From the NCBI GenBank assembly GCA_002479655.1, contig DLOQ01000192.1:1-6844 (forward strand): a DNA stretch of 6,844 nucleotides, in the 5' to 3' direction. The notes under the pieces were generated by a model. It had not been told where the DNA came from, ran no database searches, and saw only the letters and a program-made list of their open reading frames with translations. The translations under genes were made by a program, and so were the position numbers. Each line of letters starts with the position of its first letter. Position 1 is the first letter of the stretch. The DNA comes from Lachnospiraceae bacterium UBA7480. Its GTDB lineage: Bacteria > Bacillota > Clostridia > Lachnospirales > Lachnospiraceae. This document shows, piece after piece, positions 1-5,256 of the stretch.

Positions 1-18
1 TGCCTGTTTTTGTTCAAG

Positions 19-48
19 ATTGCGAACGAACGGAGTGAGTTTCGCAAT
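19..48. repeat. Small palindromic element at the 3' end of the permease gene
   Basis: Perfect 8-bp inverted repeat (ATTGCGAA at 19-26, TTCGCAAT at 41-48) around a 14-base loop that contains a tandem CGAA and GGAGTGAG. The outer arm includes one base of the permease stop codon (50-48, TAA on the minus strand). Neither strand shows a run of T after the stem, so it is not a clear intrinsic terminator. It resembles the short, dispersed intergenic palindromes of clostridial genomes, but one copy in one window cannot prove it is repeated. Confidence 0.45.
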
Positions 49-881
49 TACCTATTTAAAATATGCAGAGTCAGACAAAATCCAGCCAGATAGATCTGAA
101 ATATAAGAAGCAATGTCATCCCCCAATATCCGGATTGATTGATATTCAGGACGCTTTCCATCCTAAGACCCGAACATAGATTTAATACTGCATCTTTTCC
201 CTTATTCATGGCATCTATCTCTATCTTCATAATAACTTGTCCCCATATATATTTCAGCATGAGCGGCAGACAGATCAGAATATATTTATCTCTAAAGAAC
301 ACAGATACCAGATATGCAAAAACATTGATGCACATCCCATATAGAAAGCTCCCTATGCATCGTCTGAAACAAAGAGCAGCTTCCTGAAATCCCGGATGCA
401 TTGCCATATAAAACTCCTGCTGTTCTACGGAATATTCATAGATAGAAGGGAACTTTATATATACGAGAATACCAAAGAACAGATACCCGGCTGATAAAAT
501 AATACCACCGCTTAGTACAGCCGCAGCTAATTTTGAAATAACATATCGGAAATTACTTTCCCGGATTAATAGCAGTCGGTTGAACCCCGACATTTTTTCA
601 TTTGAAATAGTATAAAGATATCCGATACTTATGAGAAATGGAAGAAGAAGCTGGGTCCACAATCCGATTCCCTGTACCCATATATCATACCGGTTCAAAA
701 AAATGTCAGTAAGCATTACATCTCTTCGCAAAAATAGGAGCAATTCCATAATAGTATAGGTTTTTCCACTGGCAGAAATATAACCCCCACTGAAACAGCA
801 GACTAAAGCCACCCCGAAGCATGACAGAATAAAAAGAGGAAGATAAAGACTTTTTTTGATCTCACTTATGATGCTGCGCAT
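48..881 (-). CDS. ABC-2-type multipass membrane protein (putative transporter permease)
   Basis: A 277-residue, very hydrophobic protein with about six predicted membrane helices (near 12-34, 72-93, 117-141, 175-197, 198-217 and 253-273). The first helix is followed by a long polar loop. A cytoplasmic stretch, ending in SGFNRLLLIRES before a helix that starts near K117, looks like the coupling region of ABC-2 permeases. I therefore infer a permease half-transporter or ABC-2-like protein; no exact family is recognised. No ATPase gene lies in the window, and a partner could sit left of position 1. The frame is open back to 935, but the ATG at 881 is preferred: it has a GAGAGGG ribosome site 5 bases upstream and begins two bases after the lipoprotein stop codon, indicating translational coupling. 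The longer start would overlap the lipoprotein gene by 53 bases and adds a polar, non-membrane leader. Confidence 0.7.
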   Translation of the reverse strand: MRSIISEIKKSLYLPLFILSCFGVALVCCFSGGYISASGKTYTIMELLLFLRRDVMLTDIFLNRYDIWVQGIGLWTQLLLPFLISIGYLYTISNEKMSGFNRLLLIRESNFRYVISKLAAAVLSGGIILSAGYLFFGILVYIKFPSIYEYSVEQQEFYMAMHPGFQEAALCFRRCIGSFLYGMCINVFAYLVSVFFRDKYILICLPLMLKYIWGQVIMKIEIDAMNKGKDAVLNLCSGLRMESVLNINQSGYWGMTLLLIFQIYLAGFCLTLHILNR

Positions 882-882
882 A

Positions 883-2172
883 TTATCCCTCTCGATAAGA
901 GTAGTAATAGACATCTCCTGACAAGACGTTGACATATACCCTCATCATTTGGGTATTAGTGACATTCATTCCTTCAAACTGCCAGCAGGGATATGCAATC
1001 CGATTGCCGGCTGTATCCTTACATGTACAATATACCAAGCCTGCTTTACATACCTCCAATCTGACATTCGCTGCAAAAAATTCATTTAAAAGAGATACCG
1101 CGTCTTTAAGGCTCATGATCTCTGTCTGTTCTTCTATTAACCCTTCCAGCTGTTCTGCATCCACATATCCTGTAAAAGCGGCAACGGTATCATGATCGAT
1201 AACATAAGCCGTTTTCACATCCTCCCTAATATCATAGTTTGTGCCGTAATATGTCCTTCCTCCTGTAGTCGCATATGCAAATGGCACACCATAATAGACT
1301 CTGCGTACGCTAAAGGCATAACCGTATTTATCTTCTAATGCAAATACTTCCACCTCCGGTATATCAACCGATATGCCGGGAGGATTCTGTCTGGGCGTCC
1401 CTGCTTCAAAATAGTCCGTTACCAGCTTTGCCGCATCCCCTACCGTCATTTCTCCGTCCGCCAGTTCCCATACAGCATCGCTTTTTTCGGAAATACTTCC
1501 CCTATCAACTACATTTTCCTCATTTACCCCCAAAGCATCCATTGCCGCCAGACTGTCCAACCCCAGATAATCCGTTATGGATCCATCGCTCATGGAATAA
1601 ATTCCGTCGCTTCCCATCTGAATATAGCATTGATTGGTGTTGACAAAAAACCCATGCCCCGAGTCAAATTCCGGATAATGTTCATACACCGCCGGATAAT
1701 CATAGGGATAGTCCCTGCTTTCATTTCGTTCATATTGACCGCTTGCATCCCGTAATTTCGTTTCCAGATCAATATCCTCGCATCCAATCTCTTCCAGCCA
1801 GTTCTCTATGATCTCAATACTCTCATCCACTCCCATATCCACAGAATATAATCTATAAACGCCGACTTGCTCAATACCTTCCAATGGCATCATTTCACAG
1901 TCCTGAAGGCTGATAGTGTCATAGCTGCTTTCTTTTATCTCATTAATCTCATCTCTATATTGATTTTGATATTCAGCAAGATCGATCCGGTTTGGGACAA
2001 AGTCAATCACAAACTCTGACAACTCGTCTTCCGCTGTCTCATCCGTTGTTGTCCCATTAGGCACAGCAGATGACGCCTCCGAACCGATAATATCCTTTTC
2101 TATTTGAGTATTACATCCCGCAAAGCAAAAAGTACATATGACTGCCACCAGACAGATTTTTGTTTTTTTCAT
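883..2172 (-). CDS. Large predicted lipoprotein of unknown function
   Basis: A 429-residue exported protein. The N terminus has basic residues (MKKTK), a hydrophobic core and a lipobox-like FAGC with the lipidated cysteine at C20, so it should be anchored on the outer face of the membrane. A low-complexity Thr/Asp/Glu linker follows (about 31-52), then an acidic, tyrosine-rich extracytoplasmic domain. Residues 154-168 hold several Tyr-Pro pairs. The C terminus (about 379-427: YPCW, then a VNVLSGDVYYY strand) looks like the closing beta hairpin of PepSY/YycI-like exported domains; this is a weak resemblance, not an assignment. No catalytic motif is recognised. The start is firm: ATG with AGGAG 7 bases upstream. 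It follows the two-component genes on the same strand and is coupled to the ABC-2-type protein, so it may be a substrate-binding, sensing or accessory subunit of that transporter. The function is unknown. Confidence 0.8.
   Translation of the reverse strand: MKKTKICLVAVICTFCFAGCNTQIEKDIIGSEASSAVPNGTTTDETAEDELSEFVIDFVPNRIDLAEYQNQYRDEINEIKESSYDTISLQDCEMMPLEGIEQVGVYRLYSVDMGVDESIEIIENWLEEIGCEDIDLETKLRDASGQYERNESRDYPYDYPAVYEHYPEFDSGHGFFVNTNQCYIQMGSDGIYSMSDGSITDYLGLDSLAAMDALGVNEENVVDRGSISEKSDAVWELADGEMTVGDAAKLVTDYFEAGTPRQNPPGISVDIPEVEVFALEDKYGYAFSVRRVYYGVPFAYATTGGRTYYGTNYDIREDVKTAYVIDHDTVAAFTGYVDAEQLEGLIEEQTEIMSLKDAVSLLNEFFAANVRLEVCKAGLVYCTCKDTAGNRIAYPCWQFEGMNVTNTQMMRVYVNVLSGDVYYYSYREG
887..893 (-). 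promoter_or_regulatory. Ribosome binding site of the ABC-2-type protein
   Basis: GAGAGGG on the minus strand, 5 bases before the ATG at 881 and inside the last codons of the lipoprotein gene. It decides the start in favour of 881 over the in-frame ATG at 935, and implies that the two proteins are made from one message. Confidence 0.6.
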
Positions 2173-2179
2173 TACTGTT

Positions 2180-2191
2180 CTCCTCTCTCCT
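2180..2191 (-). promoter_or_regulatory. Doubled ribosome binding site of the lipoprotein gene
   Basis: Two overlapping-phase AGGAG cores (2187-2191 and 2180-2184) in a purine-only stretch. The proximal core is 7 bases from the ATG at 2172. This predicts strong translation initiation once the gene is transcribed. Confidence 0.6.
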
Positions 2192-2217
2192 CAAGTAACA
2201 AGTAATAAAATAGTAGC

Positions 2218-2246
2218 ATTCTACGTTATGATTGCCTATATTCATT
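2218..2246 (-). promoter_or_regulatory. Candidate activator-dependent promoter of the lipoprotein/permease operon
   Basis: The -10 candidate is TAGAAT (2218-2223, five of six consensus bases). A 17-base spacer places the -35 hexamer at 2241-2246, where the sequence (AATGAA) is far from consensus. A poor -35 directly downstream of paired regulator repeats is what an activator-dependent promoter looks like. A perfect TATAAT at 2258-2263 also exists but has no good -35 and lies between the two repeats; if it is the real -10, the regulator would act as a repressor. Inference only. Confidence 0.4.
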
Positions 2247-2247
2247 T

Positions 2248-2282
2248 CGTAAGTGGTATTATATCCGACGTAAACGGTAATA
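2248..2282 (-). promoter_or_regulatory. Paired direct repeats, candidate LytTR response-regulator operator
   Basis: On the minus strand, TATTACCGTTTACG (2282-2269) and TAATACCACTTACG (2261-2248) agree at 11 of 14 positions and are offset by exactly 21 bases. The 9-base cores ACCGTTTAC and ACCACTTAC are thus separated by 12 bases. LytTR-domain regulators such as AgrA, ComE and the plantaricin regulators are known to bind 9-bp direct repeats with about 12-bp gaps, on one face of the helix. The site lies just downstream of a LytTR regulator/kinase pair and one base or so upstream of the expected -35 of the lipoprotein operon. The link to that regulator is inferred from position and geometry. Confidence 0.55.
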
Positions 2283-2303
2283 AAATTACTATTTTTAATA
2301 CCG
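2275..2303. repeat. 29-base near-perfect palindrome downstream of the kinase gene
   Basis: Stem CGGTA/TACCG, one T-T mismatch, then five more A/T pairs, closing on a short AT-rich loop. It begins 29 bases after the kinase stop codon. On the minus strand only TTTACG follows, so it would be a weak terminator at best. One arm overlaps the upstream direct repeat (ATTACCG), and the other arm carries the same AATACCG word in inverted orientation, so it may also be part of an operator. Confidence 0.45.
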
Positions 2304-2331
2304 AATAAAAATTAAAGAAAGGCAATAAGAC

Positions 2332-3636
2332 TTATTTAGACGTTTCTACATGAAGCCATATTTCTGCTATAAACATATTTTCTTTCTCGCTGAAATTTAC
2401 CGTACCATCATACTTACTGCTTATTTTTCGTATTGATGAAATCCCATACCCATGCATGGACTTTTCCGCCTTAGTCGTATTTAGATTCGGGTTATCTGAT
2501 AATACGGAATCTAAAATGCTGTTTTGAACGATTATCTGAATATACGATTTTTTTCTGGCTATTTCCAAATTTATTCTGGGATCATCAGAATTTTTGCACC
2601 CATTCATGGCATTATCCAATAGATTAGCAAGCAAAATGCTCATATCCATTTCATCTATTTCCTGAAATTCTGTATTTATAATAACTTTTACGGCGATCCC
2701 TTTTTCCCTGCAAATTGACAGCTTCATATTTATAACTGAATCTACAGCAACAACTCCTGTCTGAACCCCTGCGGATGTTAATGGTAGCTTTTCCTTTAAT
2801 ACTGTCTCCAGATACATCTTTGCTTCTTGCGGATCCCCATTTGAAATAAGACCCGCTGCTGTCATTAAGCAGTGTTTCATGTCATGCCGAAGAATATTTG
2901 TTTCCTGATAGTTCTTTTGAGCATTCATTATAAATTGTTTTTGTATTTCAAGGTTCATCTGAGCCAAATTATATTTTTCACGCAGACGGCTGCTGTTTTC
3001 CATACGATTTAAGAGGATAAAAAGTAAAATATTTAATAAGGCTATCAGCAAAAAAGCAATTAGAACATCATAATTATCCACAGGCTTCTGTTTAGATATA
3101 CTCCAAATGGTATTAGCCAGATAAAAAGATATTACAAAACACAAGATCTGAAGCGCCCATTGAAAACTCAGGAGAGAAGATGTTTCGTTTCTTTTCAGCT
3201 TAATTAATATTTCACAAATAACGAAAAATGCAAATTTACTAAAAAACAGTACCAGTATTCTCAACTCTCCGCCCGAACTGCGAAGAACATCAATATTTTC
3301 TTCAGATACAAAAGAAACTGCATATAAGACAATTCCATTAATTGGAAATAATGTGATCGTCGGCAAAATGATCTCTAATAACTTTTCATACATCCGTCCT
3401 CTTTGAAGCAAAAAAGAATATAGTGAAATCAGCAACAACATAATAAGTATTGATACATTTTCTGCACCGTTTTTTTGACTGAGAAAAATATTATCCAATG
3501 CTAACAGAAAAAATAATACACCTGTCGCGCAACCATTATAATGATCATACCGGAACGGCAGCCATCGCCCCAAAAATCTTACGACAATAAAACAATCAAC
3601 TAAAGATGCGCCCCATTCTATGTAATCTCCCCTCAT
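2332..3636 (-). CDS. Membrane sensor histidine kinase, AgrC-like (GHKL/HATPase_c_5 type)
   Basis: A 434-residue kinase with about seven hydrophobic segments in the first 210 residues, and no large extracellular sensor domain. That suits detection of a peptide or small molecule within the membrane, as in AgrC, ComD and VirS relatives. A coiled segment (about 212-245) leads to the phospho-acceptor box RHDMKH (His 251). The ATP-binding domain shows an N box, LLANLLDNAMNG (Asn 338, Asp 341, Asn 342), and a G box, HGYGISSI (near 395-402). All key residues are present, so it should autophosphorylate and pass phosphate to the regulator encoded just upstream. The open frame begins at a TTG at 3639, but the ATG at 3636 is chosen: AGGGG lies 6 bases before it, versus 3 for the TTG, and it overlaps the regulator stop codon by one base (TGATG), a standard coupling arrangement. 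The signal is unknown, and no agrB/agrD-like genes are visible. Confidence 0.9.
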   Translation of the reverse strand: MRGDYIEWGASLVDCFIVVRFLGRWLPFRYDHYNGCATGVLFFLLALDNIFLSQKNGAENVSILIMLLLISLYSFLLQRGRMYEKLLEIILPTITLFPINGIVLYAVSFVSEENIDVLRSSGGELRILVLFFSKFAFFVICEILIKLKRNETSSLLSFQWALQILCFVISFYLANTIWSISKQKPVDNYDVLIAFLLIALLNILLFILLNRMENSSRLREKYNLAQMNLEIQKQFIMNAQKNYQETNILRHDMKHCLMTAAGLISNGDPQEAKMYLETVLKEKLPLTSAGVQTGVVAVDSVINMKLSICREKGIAVKVIINTEFQEIDEMDMSILLANLLDNAMNGCKNSDDPRINLEIARKKSYIQIIVQNSILDSVLSDNPNLNTTKAEKSMHGYGISSIRKISSKYDGTVNFSEKENMFIAEIWLHVETSK

Positions 3637-4343
3637 CAAACACCCCTCATTAAAGCTTCAAACTTTTTCCTTACTGCTGCTTTTCTTCTTCGGCTGAGCA
3701 AAATTTCTTTACCATCATCCAGAACAACTGCATTTTCCCGTATTGAATAAATACACCGGCCATTGACCAAATAGCTTTTGTGGGTTCTTATAAATCCAAA
3801 CTTTTCCCATTGCTTTTCATAATCTGACAATTTTCCATAACAGGTAAAAACTTCATCTTCTAACGTATGTATCATTATTGAATGATTATATATTTCAGCA
3901 TATTTAATATCTTCTACATTCATCGTGATATCACCCGTTGAGGTATGTAAATATACAGAGCGATTTTGAGCCTGCATGCAAATGTGCTCATTTAATGCAT
4001 AAACAGCCTCCTCCAATTCAGAGTCTATGTAATCTTTTCTGATAAAACGGAATGGCTGAAATTGAATGGAAGAATACACCAACTCATCATGAGCTGTAAG
4101 AAACAGTATAGGCATCGGATGGTTCTCATTAATATACTTTGCTATTTCCATGCCGCTCATTTCAGGCATATCAATATCAAGAAATACAGCATCAAAACTT
4201 GTAATCTCTTTTAAAAATTCCCGCCCCGCACTATAACAATTTATCACAAATTTAATATCTAATAGCTTTAATTGTTTCTCTAATGTATTTTGAAATGTTT
4301 TCAAAAATACTGATTCATCATCACAAACAGCAATATGTATCAA
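3636..4343 (-). CDS. LytTR-family response regulator (AgrA/VirR-like)
   Basis: A 235-residue transcription factor. Residues 1-120 are a receiver domain: the acidic pair D8-D9, phospho-acceptor D56 in FLDIDMP, T83 in FLTA, and a basic residue at K103. Residues 128-235 are a LytTR DNA-binding domain, including FIRTHKSYLVN (183-193) and LSRRRK (216-221), typical of the second half of that fold. LytTR proteins bind paired 9-bp direct repeats, usually as activators. The start codon is TTG, supported by AAGGAG 8 bases upstream and by the immediate receiver motif IHIAVCDDE; no in-frame ATG gives a better start. It is coupled to the kinase gene by a one-base overlap. A likely target is the repeat pair upstream of the lipoprotein gene. 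I saw no similar repeats upstream of the regulator itself, so autoregulation is not evident. Confidence 0.93.
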   Translation of the reverse strand: MIHIAVCDDESVFLKTFQNTLEKQLKLLDIKFVINCYSAGREFLKEITSFDAVFLDIDMPEMSGMEIAKYINENHPMPILFLTAHDELVYSSIQFQPFRFIRKDYIDSELEEAVYALNEHICMQAQNRSVYLHTSTGDITMNVEDIKYAEIYNHSIMIHTLEDEVFTCYGKLSDYEKQWEKFGFIRTHKSYLVNGRCIYSIRENAVVLDDGKEILLSRRRKAAVRKKFEALMRGV

Positions 4344-4351
4344 TCCTTCTG

Positions 4352-4357
4352 CTCCTT
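4352..4357 (-). promoter_or_regulatory. Ribosome binding site that supports the TTG start of the response regulator
   Basis: AAGGAG on the minus strand, 8 bases before the TTG at 4343. This perfect core at optimal distance is the main reason to accept a non-ATG start. The 162-base gap that contains it (4344-4505) is very AT-rich and shows no clean promoter pair or terminator; an imperfect CGTAT/ATACG inverted repeat lies at 4446-4465. Confidence 0.6.
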
Positions 4358-4505
4358 CCCTTATGCACCATGTATCGTTTTTAAATTTCTAAATTCATTC
4401 AAATATAATAACATATTTTCCAATTTAATTATCTAAATCATTTTTCGTATCTGTTATTTCATACGTTTCTCAGTAATATCTTATTTCCATCTATCCCTTA
4501 CTCTA

Positions 4506-5027
4506 TCATATGAAATATATCATTATAGCATCCACCGCTACCGCTGCCACAATGATCATATCCAGCAGGACCGCTGCCGCAGCGGGCATCTTCTCTACCC
4601 ATTTTTCGATTCGTGGGTACACGATCCCGATCACAAGCATACTGAAAATCCCAAAAAATATGCTGCTGGGCAAAGAGATCCTTCCCTGAAAGAAATGCAG
4701 CGGCCAATGCGAATAATCCCAAAGCTGCTGCCCCGTCGCCCATTCGATCACATAAGAAGCGCCCAGTTCCACTGCCGTTGATATAACAACGCCATACAGG
4801 AATATCATGGGCAGGTTCCGCCGTTTTCTAAGAAACGCCATAATAACAAACGCACCGAAGCCATAGATTGGGCAGAGCGGCAGATGCAGTACGCCGCGAT
4901 CCATATAATGCTTCCAGACGATAAAACCCATAGCGATCTCATACAGCCAGCCAACAAAACTGCCTATGACAAAGCAGAATATGTATTGTGTCATTTTAAC
5001 ATACCACGTATGCCGTTTCACTTCCAC
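4506..5027 (-). CDS. PF06541-family membrane protein ('putative ABC transporter type IV', CmpB-like)
   Basis: A small polytopic membrane protein of about 173 residues with five or so hydrophobic segments. It carries the conserved motifs I associate with PF06541: GWLYE (26-30) in the first helix, DRGVL (43-47), CPIYGFGA (52-59), VELGASYVIE in the third helix, and LWDYS...FQGRISL (102-119). The family is abundant in Clostridia. Its 'ABC transporter' label is historical, and the biochemical role is unknown; there is no ATPase here. The frame is open from a GTG at 5051 (181 residues), and an ATG lies at 5036. I prefer the GTG at 5027 because GGGGAGG (5037-5043) is 9 bases before it, while the same site touches the ATG and lies downstream of the first GTG. 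It is transcribed divergently from argG. It may be cotranscribed with the downstream regulator, since no terminator separates them. Confidence 0.85.
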   Translation of the reverse strand: MEVKRHTWYVKMTQYIFCFVIGSFVGWLYEIAMGFIVWKHYMDRGVLHLPLCPIYGFGAFVIMAFLRKRRNLPMIFLYGVVISTAVELGASYVIEWATGQQLWDYSHWPLHFFQGRISLPSSIFFGIFSMLVIGIVYPRIEKWVEKMPAAAAVLLDMIIVAAVAVDAIMIYFI

Positions 5028-5036
5028 AGCTGTCAT

Positions 5037-5043
5037 CCTCCCC
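5037..5043 (-). promoter_or_regulatory. Ribosome binding site that decides the start of the PF06541 gene
   Basis: GGGGAGG on the minus strand. It is 9 bases from the GTG at 5027, abuts the ATG at 5036, and lies inside the coding frame if the GTG at 5051 is used. The 5027 start fits best. Confidence 0.45.
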
Positions 5044-5106
5044 GTAAACACATATCAATCAACCGTCCCGGCTATCCGTTTATATTGCCCCTCTGCATTT
5101 GAAATC

Positions 5107-5135
5107 ATTATATAAGATGCAATTTTTCCTTTCAA
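5107..5135 (-). promoter_or_regulatory. Promoter of the PF06541 membrane protein gene
   Basis: TTGAAA (5130-5135) and TATAAT (5107-5112) on the minus strand, separated by exactly 17 bases, which is close to the housekeeping sigma consensus. The predicted start is near 5100, giving a leader of about 50-75 bases. The -35 elements of this promoter and of the argG promoter are only 22 bases apart, back to back. Confidence 0.65.
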
Positions 5136-5157
5136 GCTTTTATCTGTATCTTTCCAA

Positions 5158-5186
5158 TTGCAATCTATCCGCAAATGTTGTATAGT
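5158..5186 (+). promoter_or_regulatory. Promoter of argG
   Basis: TTGCAA (5158-5163), a 17-base spacer and TATAGT (5181-5186). The predicted start is near 5193, so the leader is about 64 bases, too short for a T-box riboswitch. No convincing arginine-repressor box was found around it by eye. Confidence 0.6.
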
Positions 5187-5209
5187 ATTCCTTGTCATTA
5201 CATAATAAA

Positions 5210-5230
5210 GTCCGGCGGTAAATGCCGGGC
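5210..5230 (+). other. Short hairpin in the argG leader
   Basis: CCGGC (5212-5216) pairs with GCCGG (5224-5228). A flanking wobble pair and an outer G-C pair give a 7-bp stem with a 7-base loop. It ends 10 bases before the AGGTGAGG ribosome site (5241-5248). No T run follows, so it is not a terminator; it could stabilise the message 5' end or be incidental. Confidence 0.4.
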
Positions 5231-5256
5231 ACTAATAAAAAGGTGAGGTATGAAAA

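Noticed and set aside
882..935. N-terminal extension of the ABC-2-type protein to the ATG at 935
   Set aside because: The added 18 residues overlap the lipoprotein gene and are polar, while the ATG at 881 has its own well-spaced GAGAGGG.
4344..4440. Promoter of the response regulator in the AT-rich gap
   Set aside because: Several TATTAT/GATAAT-like words occur, but none has a reasonable -35 at 16-18 bases; such words are expected by chance in this composition.
4446..4465. CGTAT/ATACG inverted repeat as a terminator of the PF06541 gene
   Set aside because: Five base pairs with a 10-base loop, and on the minus strand it is followed by A residues, not T; too weak to call.
4498..4743. 81-codon minus-strand frame within the PF06541 gene
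   Set aside because: It overlaps the PF06541 frame on the same strand, is Gly/Asp/Cys-rich without any motif, and the conserved family protein occupies the other frame.
5104..5122. AT-rich partial palindrome considered as an arginine-repressor box near argG
   Set aside because: Only the central TTATATAA is symmetrical, the half-sites do not fit TGAAT/ATTCA, and the bases are explained as the -10 of the divergent promoter.
5193..5256. T-box or other riboswitch in the argG leader
   Set aside because: The predicted leader is only about 64 bases, with one small hairpin, no T-box sequence and no terminator/antiterminator pair.
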